Shown here: positions 1-8,499 of the stretch, piece after piece
How positions within the stretch are numbered: the first letter of the stretch is position 1
How the letters are laid out: each line of letters begins with the position of its first letter
NCBI GenBank assembly: GCA_944390115.1
Contig: CALXOW010000023.1
Coordinates: forward strand, 1-46,128
Length of the DNA stretch: 46,128 nucleotides
Source of the DNA: an uncultured Anaerobiospirillum sp.
GTDB taxonomy: Bacteria; Pseudomonadota; Gammaproteobacteria; Enterobacterales; Succinivibrionaceae
Direction of reading: 5' to 3'
Position numbers and translations under genes: made by a program
Notes under the pieces: generated by a model
What the model saw: the letters and a program-made list of their open reading frames with translations, nothing else
Databases searched by the model: none
What the model was told of the DNA's origin: nothing

Positions 1-63
1 CCTAATTTTCAGCTATTGTAGCTAAACACGGTTGTTGTGTCAGTTGCTTTTGTGAAAACTAGG

Positions 64-378
64 TTAACATCTAACGCTGCCACCTAGGGCAATGAGGTAG
101 TAGCAGATCACTAAAACCATCAATAAGCGGCGCTTATAACGCAAGACCTCCCCGAGGTTGATGCCAATAAAGCGCAATTGCACCGCATTTAAACCGGCGG
201 CATCTAAGGGCAGCTGCGAGCTTTTACGCCAAGCGCGCTGCAAGAAGGCCAAGACAATGAGGGGCATCGCAGGCGGCGCAATTAAGGTCACCGGCACCGC
301 AAGTAAAAACCACACGGGGCACAGGCACCACCACGGCACCTTAGGATGGTAGCCAGTGAGGCCACTTATCAGGCACAT
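64..378 (-). CDS. Small hypothetical membrane protein
   Basis: I do not recognise this 104-residue protein. The ATG at 378 is preferred over in-frame upstream starts because those would place a transcription terminator (523-557) inside the gene. The product has a hydrophobic stretch at about residues 13-45 (rich in W, L, V, P), a basic middle segment, and a second hydrophobic helix near the C-terminus (YKRRLLMVLVICYYLIALGG), so it would be a two-helix inner-membrane protein. It follows the yidE-like gene on the same strand but beyond that gene's terminator. No clear Shine-Dalgarno sequence is visible. It may be a diverged small gene or a chance ORF. Confidence 0.4.
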   Translation of the reverse strand: MCLISGLTGYHPKVPWWCLCPVWFLLAVPVTLIAPPAMPLIVLAFLQRAWRKSSQLPLDAAGLNAVQLRFIGINLGEVLRYKRRLLMVLVICYYLIALGGSVRC

Positions 379-522
379 CAGCGGTCCGCCAATGCCGGTT
401 GAGCTCAAAGGCTCCCGCCCACTTGAGCTCAAAGGTTCACGATCTGCTGGCACGAATATTCCCCCACTCTCGGACTTTTGGCCGTGATAACTTTGGCCGC
501 TATGATAGCACGCAAAAACACA

Positions 523-557
523 CAGGCCGCACCCCCTAAAAAAGGAGGTACGGCCTG
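523..557 (-). terminator. Terminator of the yidE-like gene
   Basis: A near-perfect 15-bp stem (CAGGCCG.ACC.CCT with its complement) around an A/T loop is followed on the minus strand by a TGTGTTTTTG tract. It lies about 70 bp beyond the yidE-like stop codon, as expected for an intrinsic terminator. Confidence 0.75.
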
Positions 558-627
558 TCAGCTCCGCCGTTAGAGGGCGGCGGATCAAGGGCGCGCGCCG
601 ACCATCGAGTCTAGCGCACACCCGCTC

Positions 628-2367
628 TTACATCGCGAGCACGGCGATGATGATCATGACTTGCGGCGACAGAATGCGCAGGAACATCGTTACTGGGTAA
701 ACCGTAGCGTAACCTAAGGACGAAGCCTCTGGGTTGGAGTGCAAGCCGTTGGCAAAGGCTAAGGCTGGCGGATCAGTCATCGAGCCTGCGATCATACCGC
801 ACAGTACCAGGTAGTTGATCTTGGAGATCTTATAGGCTAAGAAGCCAACTACGAACAGTGGGATAAAGGTGATTAAGACACCACCTAACATCCACTGGAT
901 GCCTGGGCCTTCCGTTAAGGTGTACCAGAAGCCGTTAGCACCAGCGCATATACCGACGATCGATAAGAACAGGGTGATACCGATTTCACGCAGAGCCGAG
1001 AGGCCTGCAGCTGGCATATACCAGCGAATGCGGTTGCCCGTCCAGGTGCTGCCAAAGCGGGCTAATAAAATGGCCATAACCAGAGGGCCACCGGCAATAC
1101 CTAACTTCATAGGTGCTGGTACGCCCGAAACTGGGATCGGGATCGAGCCTAAGAGGATACCTAAGATTAAGCCAATGAAGATTGGCAACATAGCAACCTT
1201 GTGCAGCTCGGTGTCGGAGTTACCTAAGGTCTTAGCGGCAGCCTGAATGTTCTCTTCGGTACCTAAGACATTTAAGTAATCACCAAATTGCAGGCGCATA
1301 TCGTGGGTTGGCACGAACTGAACACCAGCACGGATGAGACGCGAGGCGACGATATCAAAGCGCTCTTCTAAGTGCAGATCGCCTAAGTGCTTACCAATCA
1401 CGTTGTTGTTGGTAACCACAATGCGCTTGACCACCTTGTTGGTACCACGAGTGGTGGTGGTGAAGACGTTCTCAGCCTTAACACCCATACGCTCAATCGC
1501 GCGCTCAAGCTGTGGCTCAGCACCGACTAAGTGCAGGACGTCGCCTTCTGCGATCACGGTATCATGATGCGGCACGATAAGGTCGTTGCCACGCTTGATA
1601 CGGGAGATCACATAGCTCTCATCCTTGATACCCTGTAATTGAGCTAAGGTCTTGCCGAAGTACTCTGGGTGGGTGACAACTACGTTGACCGTCTTGATGG
1701 CTGGCTTACCACCGGACTTGGCATCTTGGTACTCTTGACCTGCCTTGGCGATATCAACGCGGAAGATGATACGCAGCAGAATCATAGTTAAGAGAATACC
1801 GCACACGCCAAATGGGTAGGCCATAGCGTAAGCCGATGGAACGACGAACTGGTCAAAGCCCTGGTTCTTAGCATCAATACCGTCAGCACTTAAGACCTGC
1901 TGCATATCCAAAATCATCTGGTTTGCAGCACCTAAGGCTGGGGTATTGGTGATAGCACCGGAGTACATACCGACCATGGCGTCGATATTGACATAGCCTA
2001 CGAAGTGCAGAATCAGTGCAATCGAGCAGCCCATTAAGATAATAATGAGGACCCAGCCGACCAGCTTAGCGCCCATCGAACGCAGTGACGAGAAGAAGCT
2101 TGGACCAACCTGGACACCGATGGCGTAAACGAACAGGATTAAACCAAACTCTTGGACGTAGCTTAAAATCTCGCCTGCGGCGGTAGCACCCTCAGGGGTA
2201 CGAATGGTTAAGTCAAACCACTCATGGGCAAAATGTCCGACGAAGATACCTGAGAATAGAACGCCACCGATACCAAGGCCGATACCACGATAGCGCACTT
2301 CGCCGAGCAAAATTCCCAGGACCGCAGCAATCGAAATTGCTAAGGTTAAGAAAGGAATTGTAGCCAT
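628..2367 (-). CDS. yidE: YidE/AspT-family transporter with two RCK_C domains
   Basis: This 579-residue inner-membrane transporter belongs to the aspartate:alanine exchanger (AspT) superfamily and resembles E. coli YidE along its length. An N-terminal membrane half contains GIGLGIGGVLFSGIFVGH, FGLILFVYAIGVQVGP and SGAITNTPALGA. Two central TrkA-C/RCK_C regulatory domains follow (about residues 215-300 and 305-385, each with ISR or ASRL and GD.L..LG motifs). A C-terminal membrane half ends with AGSMTDPPALAFAN and an ATVYP motif. The family exchanges dicarboxylates or amino acids; YidE itself has no firmly established substrate. In a succinate-producing anaerobe a dicarboxylate role is possible but is inference. 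The gene is monocistronic, with a terminator downstream and an 820-bp upstream gap. Its Shine-Dalgarno is weak. Confidence 0.9.
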   Translation of the reverse strand: MATIPFLTLAISIAAVLGILLGEVRYRGIGLGIGGVLFSGIFVGHFAHEWFDLTIRTPEGATAAGEILSYVQEFGLILFVYAIGVQVGPSFFSSLRSMGAKLVGWVLIIILMGCSIALILHFVGYVNIDAMVGMYSGAITNTPALGAANQMILDMQQVLSADGIDAKNQGFDQFVVPSAYAMAYPFGVCGILLTMILLRIIFRVDIAKAGQEYQDAKSGGKPAIKTVNVVVTHPEYFGKTLAQLQGIKDESYVISRIKRGNDLIVPHHDTVIAEGDVLHLVGAEPQLERAIERMGVKAENVFTTTTRGTNKVVKRIVVTNNNVIGKHLGDLHLEERFDIVASRLIRAGVQFVPTHDMRLQFGDYLNVLGTEENIQAAAKTLGNSDTELHKVAMLPIFIGLILGILLGSIPIPVSGVPAPMKLGIAGGPLVMAILLARFGSTWTGNRIRWYMPAAGLSALREIGITLFLSIVGICAGANGFWYTLTEGPGIQWMLGGVLITFIPLFVVGFLAYKISKINYLVLCGMIAGSMTDPPALAFANGLHSNPEASSLGYATVYPVTMFLRILSPQVMIIIAVLAM

Positions 2368-3186
2368 AATTATCTACCAAATACGGACGCTCACCACCTG
2401 CATCCTAGGCCCGGCTAGGCAGCACCTGCACGCAACTGCTGCCTAGTCGCGCCCACGAGCGCAACCACTAATGGAGAGCATCCAACATCACCACGATCAC
2501 CTAAAGCCAAGGAGCCACATCAACACGATGTTACTAACCAAGGTTTAGCCTAAGTCCATCACCGTAGAGGGTGAGCCTCTAACCACTCTAAGCTTTAACC
2601 TTGCCTTAGCTGGTAATCTTCTGAGTACGGAGCAAAGCCCCAGCACTGCCAACCGCTCAAGAGCAAAATCTAGCCCACCAACGACCACAAGAAAGCCTAA
2701 GGCGCTGCCTTTTAGGGCAGCACTCAGCTTGAGCACTTGCGACCACCTGCGCCAAGATGATGCAACGCAGTTGCAAAAAATTGGCGTTATTTTCGGCAAA
2801 AGCCCTGACAAATGCAAGGCAAAAGCATGGAAAAAAACGCATTTTGTCAGCAATATGACAGCGCCCGCCCCCATAAAGAAAAAGGCACGCGTGCCCTATT
2901 CCGTGCACTATTTTGCAACACAAAAAAGGCACGGCAAGAACTAGCATAACCCGCTTATGCTTGCGTTTTGTTGCCGAATTTGACCAAACGTGCGCTGTGT
3001 CGCAAAGACACAAAAGTATTGCGATTTCTTGCCCCGCGCGCGCTCAAGCATTGAGCTAGAAGCGATCCTGTCCCACGCCCTCATGCCCCAAAAGAAAGCC
3101 TGAGCTCACCACGTCAGCTCAGGCCTTCCCTTCGTACCAATTAAAATCTCAGCTCAATCAAGCCAGCACAACCAAGCCGCGCTCAA
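2368..3186. other. Intergenic region upstream of yidE-like gene
   Basis: I see no convincing gene here. The short ORFs have no ribosome-binding site and no recognisable motif. The stretch contains several symmetrical sequences that could be operators or leader structure: the 12-bp palindrome GGCACGCGTGCC at 2884-2895, a nested hairpin at 2932-2976 (outer CGGCAA/TTGCCG, inner GCATAA/TTATGC), and the inverted repeat TGTGTC-N5-GACACA at 2996-3012. The yidE promoter presumably lies within it, but I cannot place it. Confidence 0.5.
3091..3124 (-). terminator. Terminator of the DUF1349 gene
   Basis: Perfect 9-bp stem GCCTGAGCT/AGCTCAGGC with a 9-nt loop, followed on the minus strand by TTTCTTT. 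It lies 63 bp beyond the stop of the DUF1349 gene. Confidence 0.75.
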
Positions 3187-3798
3187 TCAAACCTCGTCCG
3201 GCTGTTGGCCATCATGGGCCTGCCAAGCGCAAGGCAACAAAGCCATGTTGGTGAAGACCGCCGTAAACGAGGAATCTTCCGGGCTGCAGGCATAGACGCC
3301 AAAAGATACCGGGCCTTGCGCCGCATGCAGGTGGCACACGCGCATTTGCTTGAAGGTTACGCCGTCCTCCGAGCACTCGATGCGAAAATCGTCGGCGCGG
3401 CGGCTTAGGCGATACCACATCGATTTGATGGTGGCCGGAATTTCGGTGGTGGCCCAGTCCGAATAGCCTTGATTGGTCACCACGCTACCCAAGTGAGCAA
3501 AGCGCTCGTTCTCGTACTCAATCGACCCTTTAAGCCAATTCTCGCTGTCCAAGTAAAGTACGATGCCGCACTGGTCAAAGCGATGATGGCTCGCGGCAAA
3601 GTCCGTCTTAACCACAAAGGAGAAATACTGCGAATCCGTGGTCATCTGGAGCACCGGCGCATTGTCGTTGCGAAAATGGTAATAAGTGCGCTGCCACAAA
3701 TCGGTGTGCGGCACGGTCTCAATCTCAATGCGCTCAGGCGAAATCACAAAGTGCTGCGGAGCACGGGTCCACACCAGCTTACTGACGTCAAAATCCAT
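3187..3798 (-). CDS. DUF1349 protein (concanavalin A-like beta-sandwich)
   Basis: This 203-residue protein matches the DUF1349 pattern: a tryptophan-rich beta-sandwich with conserved segments DQCGIVLYLDSENWLKGSIE, VVTNQGYSDWATTE and FGVYACSP. The family is related to concanavalin A/laminin-G folds and often accompanies, or is fused to, glycoside hydrolases. It is expected to bind or trim carbohydrate, but no activity is established. There is no signal peptide, so it should be cytoplasmic. A strong AGGAGG lies 6 nt before the ATG. It is the third gene of a same-strand set after GH5 and GH43, separated from GH43 by a 160-bp gap with a hairpin, so it may be transcribed partly on its own. Confidence 0.8.
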   Translation of the reverse strand: MDFDVSKLVWTRAPQHFVISPERIEIETVPHTDLWQRTYYHFRNDNAPVLQMTTDSQYFSFVVKTDFAASHHRFDQCGIVLYLDSENWLKGSIEYENERFAHLGSVVTNQGYSDWATTEIPATIKSMWYRLSRRADDFRIECSEDGVTFKQMRVCHLHAAQGPVSFGVYACSPEDSSFTAVFTNMALLPCAWQAHDGQQPDEV

Positions 3799-3836
3799 AG
3801 AAGCCTCCTAATAAAAGCCAGCCCATGATAACAGCT

Positions 3837-3863
3837 GCCCCAGCACAGTAACTGCACTGGGGC
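3837..3863 (-). terminator. Hairpin between GH43 and DUF1349 genes
   Basis: GCCCCAG and CTGGGGC pair as the base of a 13-bp imperfect stem containing CAGT/ACTG. It lacks a strong T tract, so it may be an attenuator or mRNA-stabilising hairpin rather than a full terminator. Confidence 0.45.
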
Positions 3864-3958
3864 TACTTAGTTATGACCAATTTTGACCCAGGAACCAGTT
3901 TGTCCCTACTTGGCCGAGGCTACCTACAGACCAAGGCTATCGCCCTAGCCCCATCGGC

Positions 3959-5629
3959 CTAAGCTACTGGCTTGGTCTCATCGGCGTCGTAGTCGAAGAA
4001 GTCAAAGTCAGCGCAGTGGCGATGCAGGACGCGGTCAGCACAGGTCAGGCCAACAAAGGTACCAGTGAACTCACCGTACTTGCAGTACTCATCCGAGAAC
4101 TTAGTGGTATCGAAGTCAGGGCCGATGCGCTGCAGCGAGGTCTCATCAACCTTGCCCTTACCTACGCCGTCCTTTGCGTAACCCCACTCAAAGTGGAAGG
4201 TCTTGCCGGTGATGACCAGGCGGAAGATCAACTCACGGCTGTCATCCACAGCGGTGCGGGTATCGAGCATCTCGTTCTTGGTACCATTTTCCAAGTGGGT
4301 GATGCCAATGGCGCTGCCGCCTAAGGTCTGCGAGTAGTACTTGCGCAGATTGACGTAGTTCATATTATCGTAATAGATAATAAGACCGGCGCTGTGCTGA
4401 TAAACCTCAGGATGGTAGTCCATGCAGGTGGTGATGGTGGCGTAAACCGAGGTGAGCTTGCGCGCTAAGATCGAGACCTTATTGAGCGAAGTGCGCGACT
4501 CTTGACCGCGTAATGTGACATAGCCTGGGCGGGCGCTGGTCGTAGCAAAGCTCTTAGGCAGAATGCGTGGAGCGTAGTACCAATTACCCAGCTTGCCATC
4601 AAAGTCATCAAAGCTTGGGACCTCAGGCATTGGAACGGCTGGCAGTTTTGGCTCTGGGACCTCAACCTTTGCTAAGCTCGAGCCATCGGCCATGCGCAGC
4701 CAGCCATCTTCGGACCACTTCATCTTTTGAATTGCAGTCTCACGGCCTAAGGTGCAGCGCAGCTCTGGGACAAATGGGCGCGAGGTTAAGTGTACTAAGT
4801 AGGTCTCACCATTAGGCAGATCGACGTAGGAACCGTGACCGGACTTTTGCAGGACCGAATCAGGATTGAAGTAGCGTGGCTTTAAGTGATCGTCGTCAGC
4901 ACGCTCATTGGAGTCGTTGATGACTGAGGTAACAATGGCACCGGCGGGATCAGGCTCATATGGGCCCCAAACATTGGTGCTACGACCTACGGCGACGCAG
5001 TGGTTATAGCCGGTGCCGCCTTCAGCGCACATCAGATAGTAGTAGCCATTACGCTTGGTTAAGTGTGGGGCCTCGATGCAGCCACGGTTGGTAGCACCGC
5101 GCCAGACACGCTTTGGATAGCCCACAATGGCCTTGGCCTGAGGGTCGTACTCGCACAGGCAGATCACACCTGGCTTCTCGTAACCGGCTCTCGTTTCCCA
5201 CTCCAGCGAGACCACATACTTACGGCCATCATCGTCGTGGAGCATCGAGGCATCAAAGCCGGCGGAGTGCAGATAAACCGGCTCCGACCATGGGCCACAA
5301 ATATCCGAGGCCGAGATGACGTAATTGTCGACATCGAAGTAACGGGCGTTCATCGAGTTCATCACGCCATAGACGACGTAGAACTTGTCTTCAGGCTCGC
5401 AATAAGTCAGGCATGGAGCCCAAATGCCCTTGGCGCTGGGCAGACGCTGTAAGTTAACTTGGTCGGTTAAGACGTGGGTCAAGAGCTCCCAGTGAACCAA
5501 GTCCTTGGAGTGATAAACCGGAATACCAGGCATCCACTCAAAGCTCGACACTGCGCAGTAATAGTCATCGCCCTTGCGGCAGATGCATGGATCAGGATTG
5601 AAGCCCTTAAAGATAGGATTGATAATCAC
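3959..5629 (-). CDS. GH43 beta-xylosidase/arabinosidase-like glycosidase, cytoplasmic
   Basis: A 556-residue glycoside hydrolase of family 43. The GTG start at 5629 is chosen because GGAGTG lies 6-7 nt upstream and family similarity starts there (INPIFKGFNPDPC). The three expected catalytic acids can be seen: Asp in GFNPDP (general base), Asp in SAGFDASML (pKa modulator) and Glu in RGCIEAPHL (general acid). After the five-bladed propeller (to about residue 320) a C-terminal beta-sandwich begins near PSFDDFDGKLGNWYY, as in xylan 1,4-beta-xylosidase-type GH43 enzymes. Without a signal peptide it should act in the cytoplasm on imported oligosaccharides. It starts only 10 nt after the GH5 stop, so the two form an operon. 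Beta-xylosidase is the best guess; alpha-L-arabinofuranosidase or galactosidase activity is possible. Confidence 0.85.
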   Translation of the reverse strand: MIINPIFKGFNPDPCICRKGDDYYCAVSSFEWMPGIPVYHSKDLVHWELLTHVLTDQVNLQRLPSAKGIWAPCLTYCEPEDKFYVVYGVMNSMNARYFDVDNYVISASDICGPWSEPVYLHSAGFDASMLHDDDGRKYVVSLEWETRAGYEKPGVICLCEYDPQAKAIVGYPKRVWRGATNRGCIEAPHLTKRNGYYYLMCAEGGTGYNHCVAVGRSTNVWGPYEPDPAGAIVTSVINDSNERADDDHLKPRYFNPDSVLQKSGHGSYVDLPNGETYLVHLTSRPFVPELRCTLGRETAIQKMKWSEDGWLRMADGSSLAKVEVPEPKLPAVPMPEVPSFDDFDGKLGNWYYAPRILPKSFATTSARPGYVTLRGQESRTSLNKVSILARKLTSVYATITTCMDYHPEVYQHSAGLIIYYDNMNYVNLRKYYSQTLGGSAIGITHLENGTKNEMLDTRTAVDDSRELIFRLVITGKTFHFEWGYAKDGVGKGKVDETSLQRIGPDFDTTKFSDEYCKYGEFTGTFVGLTCADRVLHRHCADFDFFDYDADETKPVA

Positions 5630-5639
5630 AAAACACTCC

Positions 5640-6818
5640 TTACATCGGCTTGAACCAATTGAAGGCATAGCTGCGCCCGGCGTCCCAAGCATCCCAGCCG
5701 CGCCAATTGCTCGAATTGACCGTATCAAACAGAATCTTATAGTTCCAGTAGTATTGGCCCACACCTAAGTGCCAGACCTTCATCTGGGCGCGGTTGAGCT
5801 CTTGGTAAATTGCGGTGCGCTCAGCCAAAGATAGGCCCTCAGTCTCAGCCCCGGCGGTTACGCCATTGAGCACGCTCTGGCCGCCCTTGGTGTCGTAGCC
5901 GCACGCGAGCGAATTAAAGAGGCACCACTCACCGCAGATTACATCGTGCACTGCGGCCGCCTCTTGGTATTGCGGCATGAGCTGATGCTCTAAGTAATCA
6001 AGATAGCTTTCAAGCTTTTGCTCACAACCGCCGATCTCAGCCATCATCAGGTATTGGTGGGTGTCGAGTACCACGTTCGGGTACTTAGCACGGTCGACCA
6101 TGAAGTCTTGCCAGGCTAAGAGCTCAAAGCCGTCATGGAATACCACCTTCTTGCCTGCTCCCAAGTGTGGCGCGATGCGCGCATAGGCTTCGGTGTAGAA
6201 GTCCCGTAAGAAGGACATGCTATTAGGAGCCGAACCCCGTGCTAATTCCGGATCGCGTGGCGGATAGCGTCCCGGCACATTCATGGTCTGCCACAGGCGC
6301 TCGGTGATCGGCTCATTTAAGATCTGAATGCCATACAGTGCCGGATGCGAGCCATAACGCTGAGCTAAACGCTCTAAGACGGTCAAGACGTACTCGACTT
6401 CGTTCGGCAGCTGGCTAAAGCGGCAGACACCCTGAATACCACCATTATCAAAGCCGTTTTGGCTCATCGGGGCGGTATGCAAGTCAATCAGCACCGAGAT
6501 GCCGTAATGGGCGCCCCAAGCCAGGGCATTATCTAAATCGGCAATACAGCCAATAAAAGGCTCACGATCGCCAAAGATAAAGTACGGCACTGGGATGCGC
6601 ACGCTGTTGATGCCCATACCCTTAAGCAGCACAAAATCGCGCTCAGAGATGTACTCAGCACGGTGCTGGGCGATACGCGCAGCATAAGTTGCGGTATCGA
6701 GCGTCCGTGGTAAATAGTACTCGTCGTCAGCATCGGAACCGGCAAAAGTCTGCGGACTCATCCACTTTTCCAAGACCAGCCAGTTGCCTAAATTAACACC
6801 TTGAATGAAATCTGCCAT
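5640..6818 (-). CDS. GH5 family glucanase (exo-beta-1,3-glucanase-like), cytoplasmic
   Basis: A 392-residue GH5 enzyme. The ATG at 6818 is preceded by AGGAAAGGGAG and begins MADFIQGVNLGNWLVLEKWM, the opening seen in exo-1,3-glucanase-like GH5 proteins (subfamily 9 type). Supporting motifs are SVRIPVPYF, VLIDLHTAPMSQNG, the acid/base Glu in ILNEP and the likely nucleophile Glu in ICGEWCLF. There is no signal peptide, so the protein should hydrolyse imported oligosaccharides inside the cell, together with the GH43 encoded 10 nt downstream. It is divergent from a LacI-family regulator, with a CRP-like site and promoter between them. Family is confident; specificity (beta-1,3- or beta-1,6-glucan, or another hexan) is not. 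Confidence 0.82.
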   Translation of the reverse strand: MADFIQGVNLGNWLVLEKWMSPQTFAGSDADDEYYLPRTLDTATYAARIAQHRAEYISERDFVLLKGMGINSVRIPVPYFIFGDREPFIGCIADLDNALAWGAHYGISVLIDLHTAPMSQNGFDNGGIQGVCRFSQLPNEVEYVLTVLERLAQRYGSHPALYGIQILNEPITERLWQTMNVPGRYPPRDPELARGSAPNSMSFLRDFYTEAYARIAPHLGAGKKVVFHDGFELLAWQDFMVDRAKYPNVVLDTHQYLMMAEIGGCEQKLESYLDYLEHQLMPQYQEAAAVHDVICGEWCLFNSLACGYDTKGGQSVLNGVTAGAETEGLSLAERTAIYQELNRAQMKVWHLGVGQYYWNYKILFDTVNSSNWRGWDAWDAGRSYAFNWFKPM

Positions 6819-6897
6819 GAAACTCCCTTTCCTCCCAACAATCGTCTCACGTGCTCGCGCACGCAAGAGACAGACCCCAATGAGCTAGGGCGCAAGA

Positions 6898-6968
6898 ATA
6901 TCATGCGATTGTAGCGCATACAATCAAGCTTTGCCGCACCTTAACCCATTTTTGTGAAGCCTATCGCA
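6898..6968 (-). promoter_or_regulatory. Candidate CRP-activated promoter of GH5-GH43
   Basis: On the minus strand a CRP-like site TGCGA-N6-TCACA (6953-6968) is followed by TTGATT (6922-6927) and TGATAT (6898-6903) with an 18-nt spacer. The predicted start near 6890 puts the site centre at about -70, a class I arrangement. Based on pattern only. Confidence 0.4.
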
Positions 6969-7105
6969 CCACTACTTCAATTTACGTGCACGTGCCCGCA
7001 AATAAAAAAGAACTTAACCTTAGAACCAAGTAAGCCCGCTTGGCTGTAACCACCGTCAAAACTTGCTAAGATGATAGAACCACCGCAGCGCGGGGCAATG
7101 GCAGA

Positions 7106-7238
7106 AGCAAGCTAAGGCGGCTCAGCAAGCTAAGGCGGCTCAGCAAGCTAAGGCGGCTCAGCAAGTTCAAGCGGCTCAAGCCTGATCAGCAGACTCAAGC
7201 TGCTCAGCAAGCTCAGACCTGATCAGCAGACTCAAGCT
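7106..7238 (+). repeat. Short tandem repeats upstream of LacI-family gene
   Basis: Four tandem 18-bp units (AGCAAGCTAAGGCGGCTC) occupy 7106-7177; the first three are identical and the fourth has drifted. Two copies of a 21-bp unit (CCTGATCAGCAGACTCAAGCT) follow at 7181-7201 and 7218-7238. One frame reads as repeated QAKAAQ and ends at TGA (7182-7184), but it has no start codon: TAG lies in frame at 7075. The tract is in the leader between GH5 and the regulator gene. Confidence 0.8.
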
Positions 7239-7277
7239 CTGCGAGCTTAGGCTTGCTCAAATGAAGGAGAGAAGGTA

Positions 7278-8285
7278 GTGAATCTGGCGCAATTGGCAGC
7301 AAAGCTCAACTTATCGACCGCTGCGGTCTCCAAGGCGCTCAACGATAAACCCGATATCTCGGAGGAAACGCGCCAGTTAGTCAAGGAAGCTGCCAAGCGC
7401 TACGGCTACTCGCCCAATATCGCCGCACGCCAATTAAAGCGCGGCAAGACTGGCGTAGTGGCGCTCATTATGCCGCCTGATGGGGTCAACGCCTATCACA
7501 CCTCCTACTTCTTCTACAAAATCAACGTCGGCCTGCACAAGCTGTTAGCCGCGCATGACTATCTCCCCTTTATCTACGCTCCGACCAGTGCTGAGGATGA
7601 GCTTAAGCAAATTGAGCGCTTCTTAAGTGAGAAGGTGGTCGACTGCGTCATCTTGACCGACACCCACAATAACGATGAGCGCATCAAGCTCTTGCACAGC
7701 AAGGGGCTGCCTTTTGCAGCGATGGGACGCACCGACGACGAGCGCCACCTCCACTGCGTCGACATGGACTATGAGCAAATGACCTATGATGCGGTGCACT
7801 ATGCCCTCGAACAAGGTTATCAGCGTCTGGCCGTTGTCACCTTTGGCGATGACTGCTCCTTTGGTTGGCGCATCAAGGAGGGCTTTGAACAGGCCATCAG
7901 CGCCCACGGCTTAGCTCCTGATGAGCACAGCATCCACGTTATGCCCAAGCATGATGGGGTGGGCGCCCTAGCTCTATCCCAGCTGATAGCCCAACCTACA
8001 CCCCCTGATTTCGTGCTCTTAGTCAACGACGATGTCCTGTACAGTGCTTTAAGTTATGGCCGTCGCCACAACCTCAAGCTCCCCCAGATGATGTGTCTTA
8101 ACTCATCCTCGGAGTTCTTTGACTTTGTCAATCCGTGCGACCACGGCTTTGAGGTCCCATTTGATGAACTCGGCGCAGCCTTAGGGGAGGCAGTCTTAAG
8201 CGCAATTAAGGATCCCAAGGGCACCAAGCCTTATCACAAGCTAGTCCCCGTCCCGCTCACTCCATTAAAACGCCGCACCCTCTAA
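7278..8285 (+). CDS. LacI-family transcriptional regulator
   Basis: A 335-residue LacI/GalR-type repressor. The N-terminal helix-turn-helix reads LAQLAAKLNLSTAAVSKALN, followed by the hinge region and a periplasmic-binding-protein-like sensor domain (VVALIMPP, AAMGRTDD, DFVLLVNDDVLYSAL). The GTG start at 7278 is selected by AAGGAGA at 7264-7270. It is divergent from the GH5-GH43-DUF1349 genes, so the likely role is sugar-responsive control of that cluster. The recognition helix (TA..K) differs from LacI's YQ..R and is closer to CcpA/GalR types that read operators centred on ACGT or ACGNT, so it is also a candidate for the TTCCGTAAACG-type operators further right. Inducer unknown. Confidence 0.88.
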   Translation: MNLAQLAAKLNLSTAAVSKALNDKPDISEETRQLVKEAAKRYGYSPNIAARQLKRGKTGVVALIMPPDGVNAYHTSYFFYKINVGLHKLLAAHDYLPFIYAPTSAEDELKQIERFLSEKVVDCVILTDTHNNDERIKLLHSKGLPFAAMGRTDDERHLHCVDMDYEQMTYDAVHYALEQGYQRLAVVTFGDDCSFGWRIKEGFEQAISAHGLAPDEHSIHVMPKHDGVGALALSQLIAQPTPPDFVLLVNDDVLYSALSYGRRHNLKLPQMMCLNSSSEFFDFVNPCDHGFEVPFDELGAALGEAVLSAIKDPKGTKPYHKLVPVPLTPLKRRTL

Positions 8286-8499
8286 GCACCAGCAAACCGA
8301 CCCCAATACCAGCAGGCGCTCCTTAAGCAAGCGCCCGCCCTTGCTGACGGTCCCAAGTCACACTGGCGACCACCCACGCTCCAGCCGACCGGGGCCGCTG
8401 CCCCAAAGTAAAGCCAAGCATGCGCCAATGCTTACGCGAACGCACCAAAATGATCTAAGATTGGGGCCACTAAATACAGCTCAACTGGTGGAGGCCGGA

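Noticed and set aside
2545-3013. Two overlapping minus-strand ORFs of 109 and 118 codons upstream of the yidE-like gene
   Set aside because: Composition is unlike a protein (Cys/Arg-rich, no motifs), the frames overlap each other, and the region holds palindromes expected of a regulatory stretch.
7106-7238. CRISPR-like appearance of the short repeats
   Set aside because: The units are directly adjacent with no unique spacers, and no cas genes are present. No other CRISPR array was seen.
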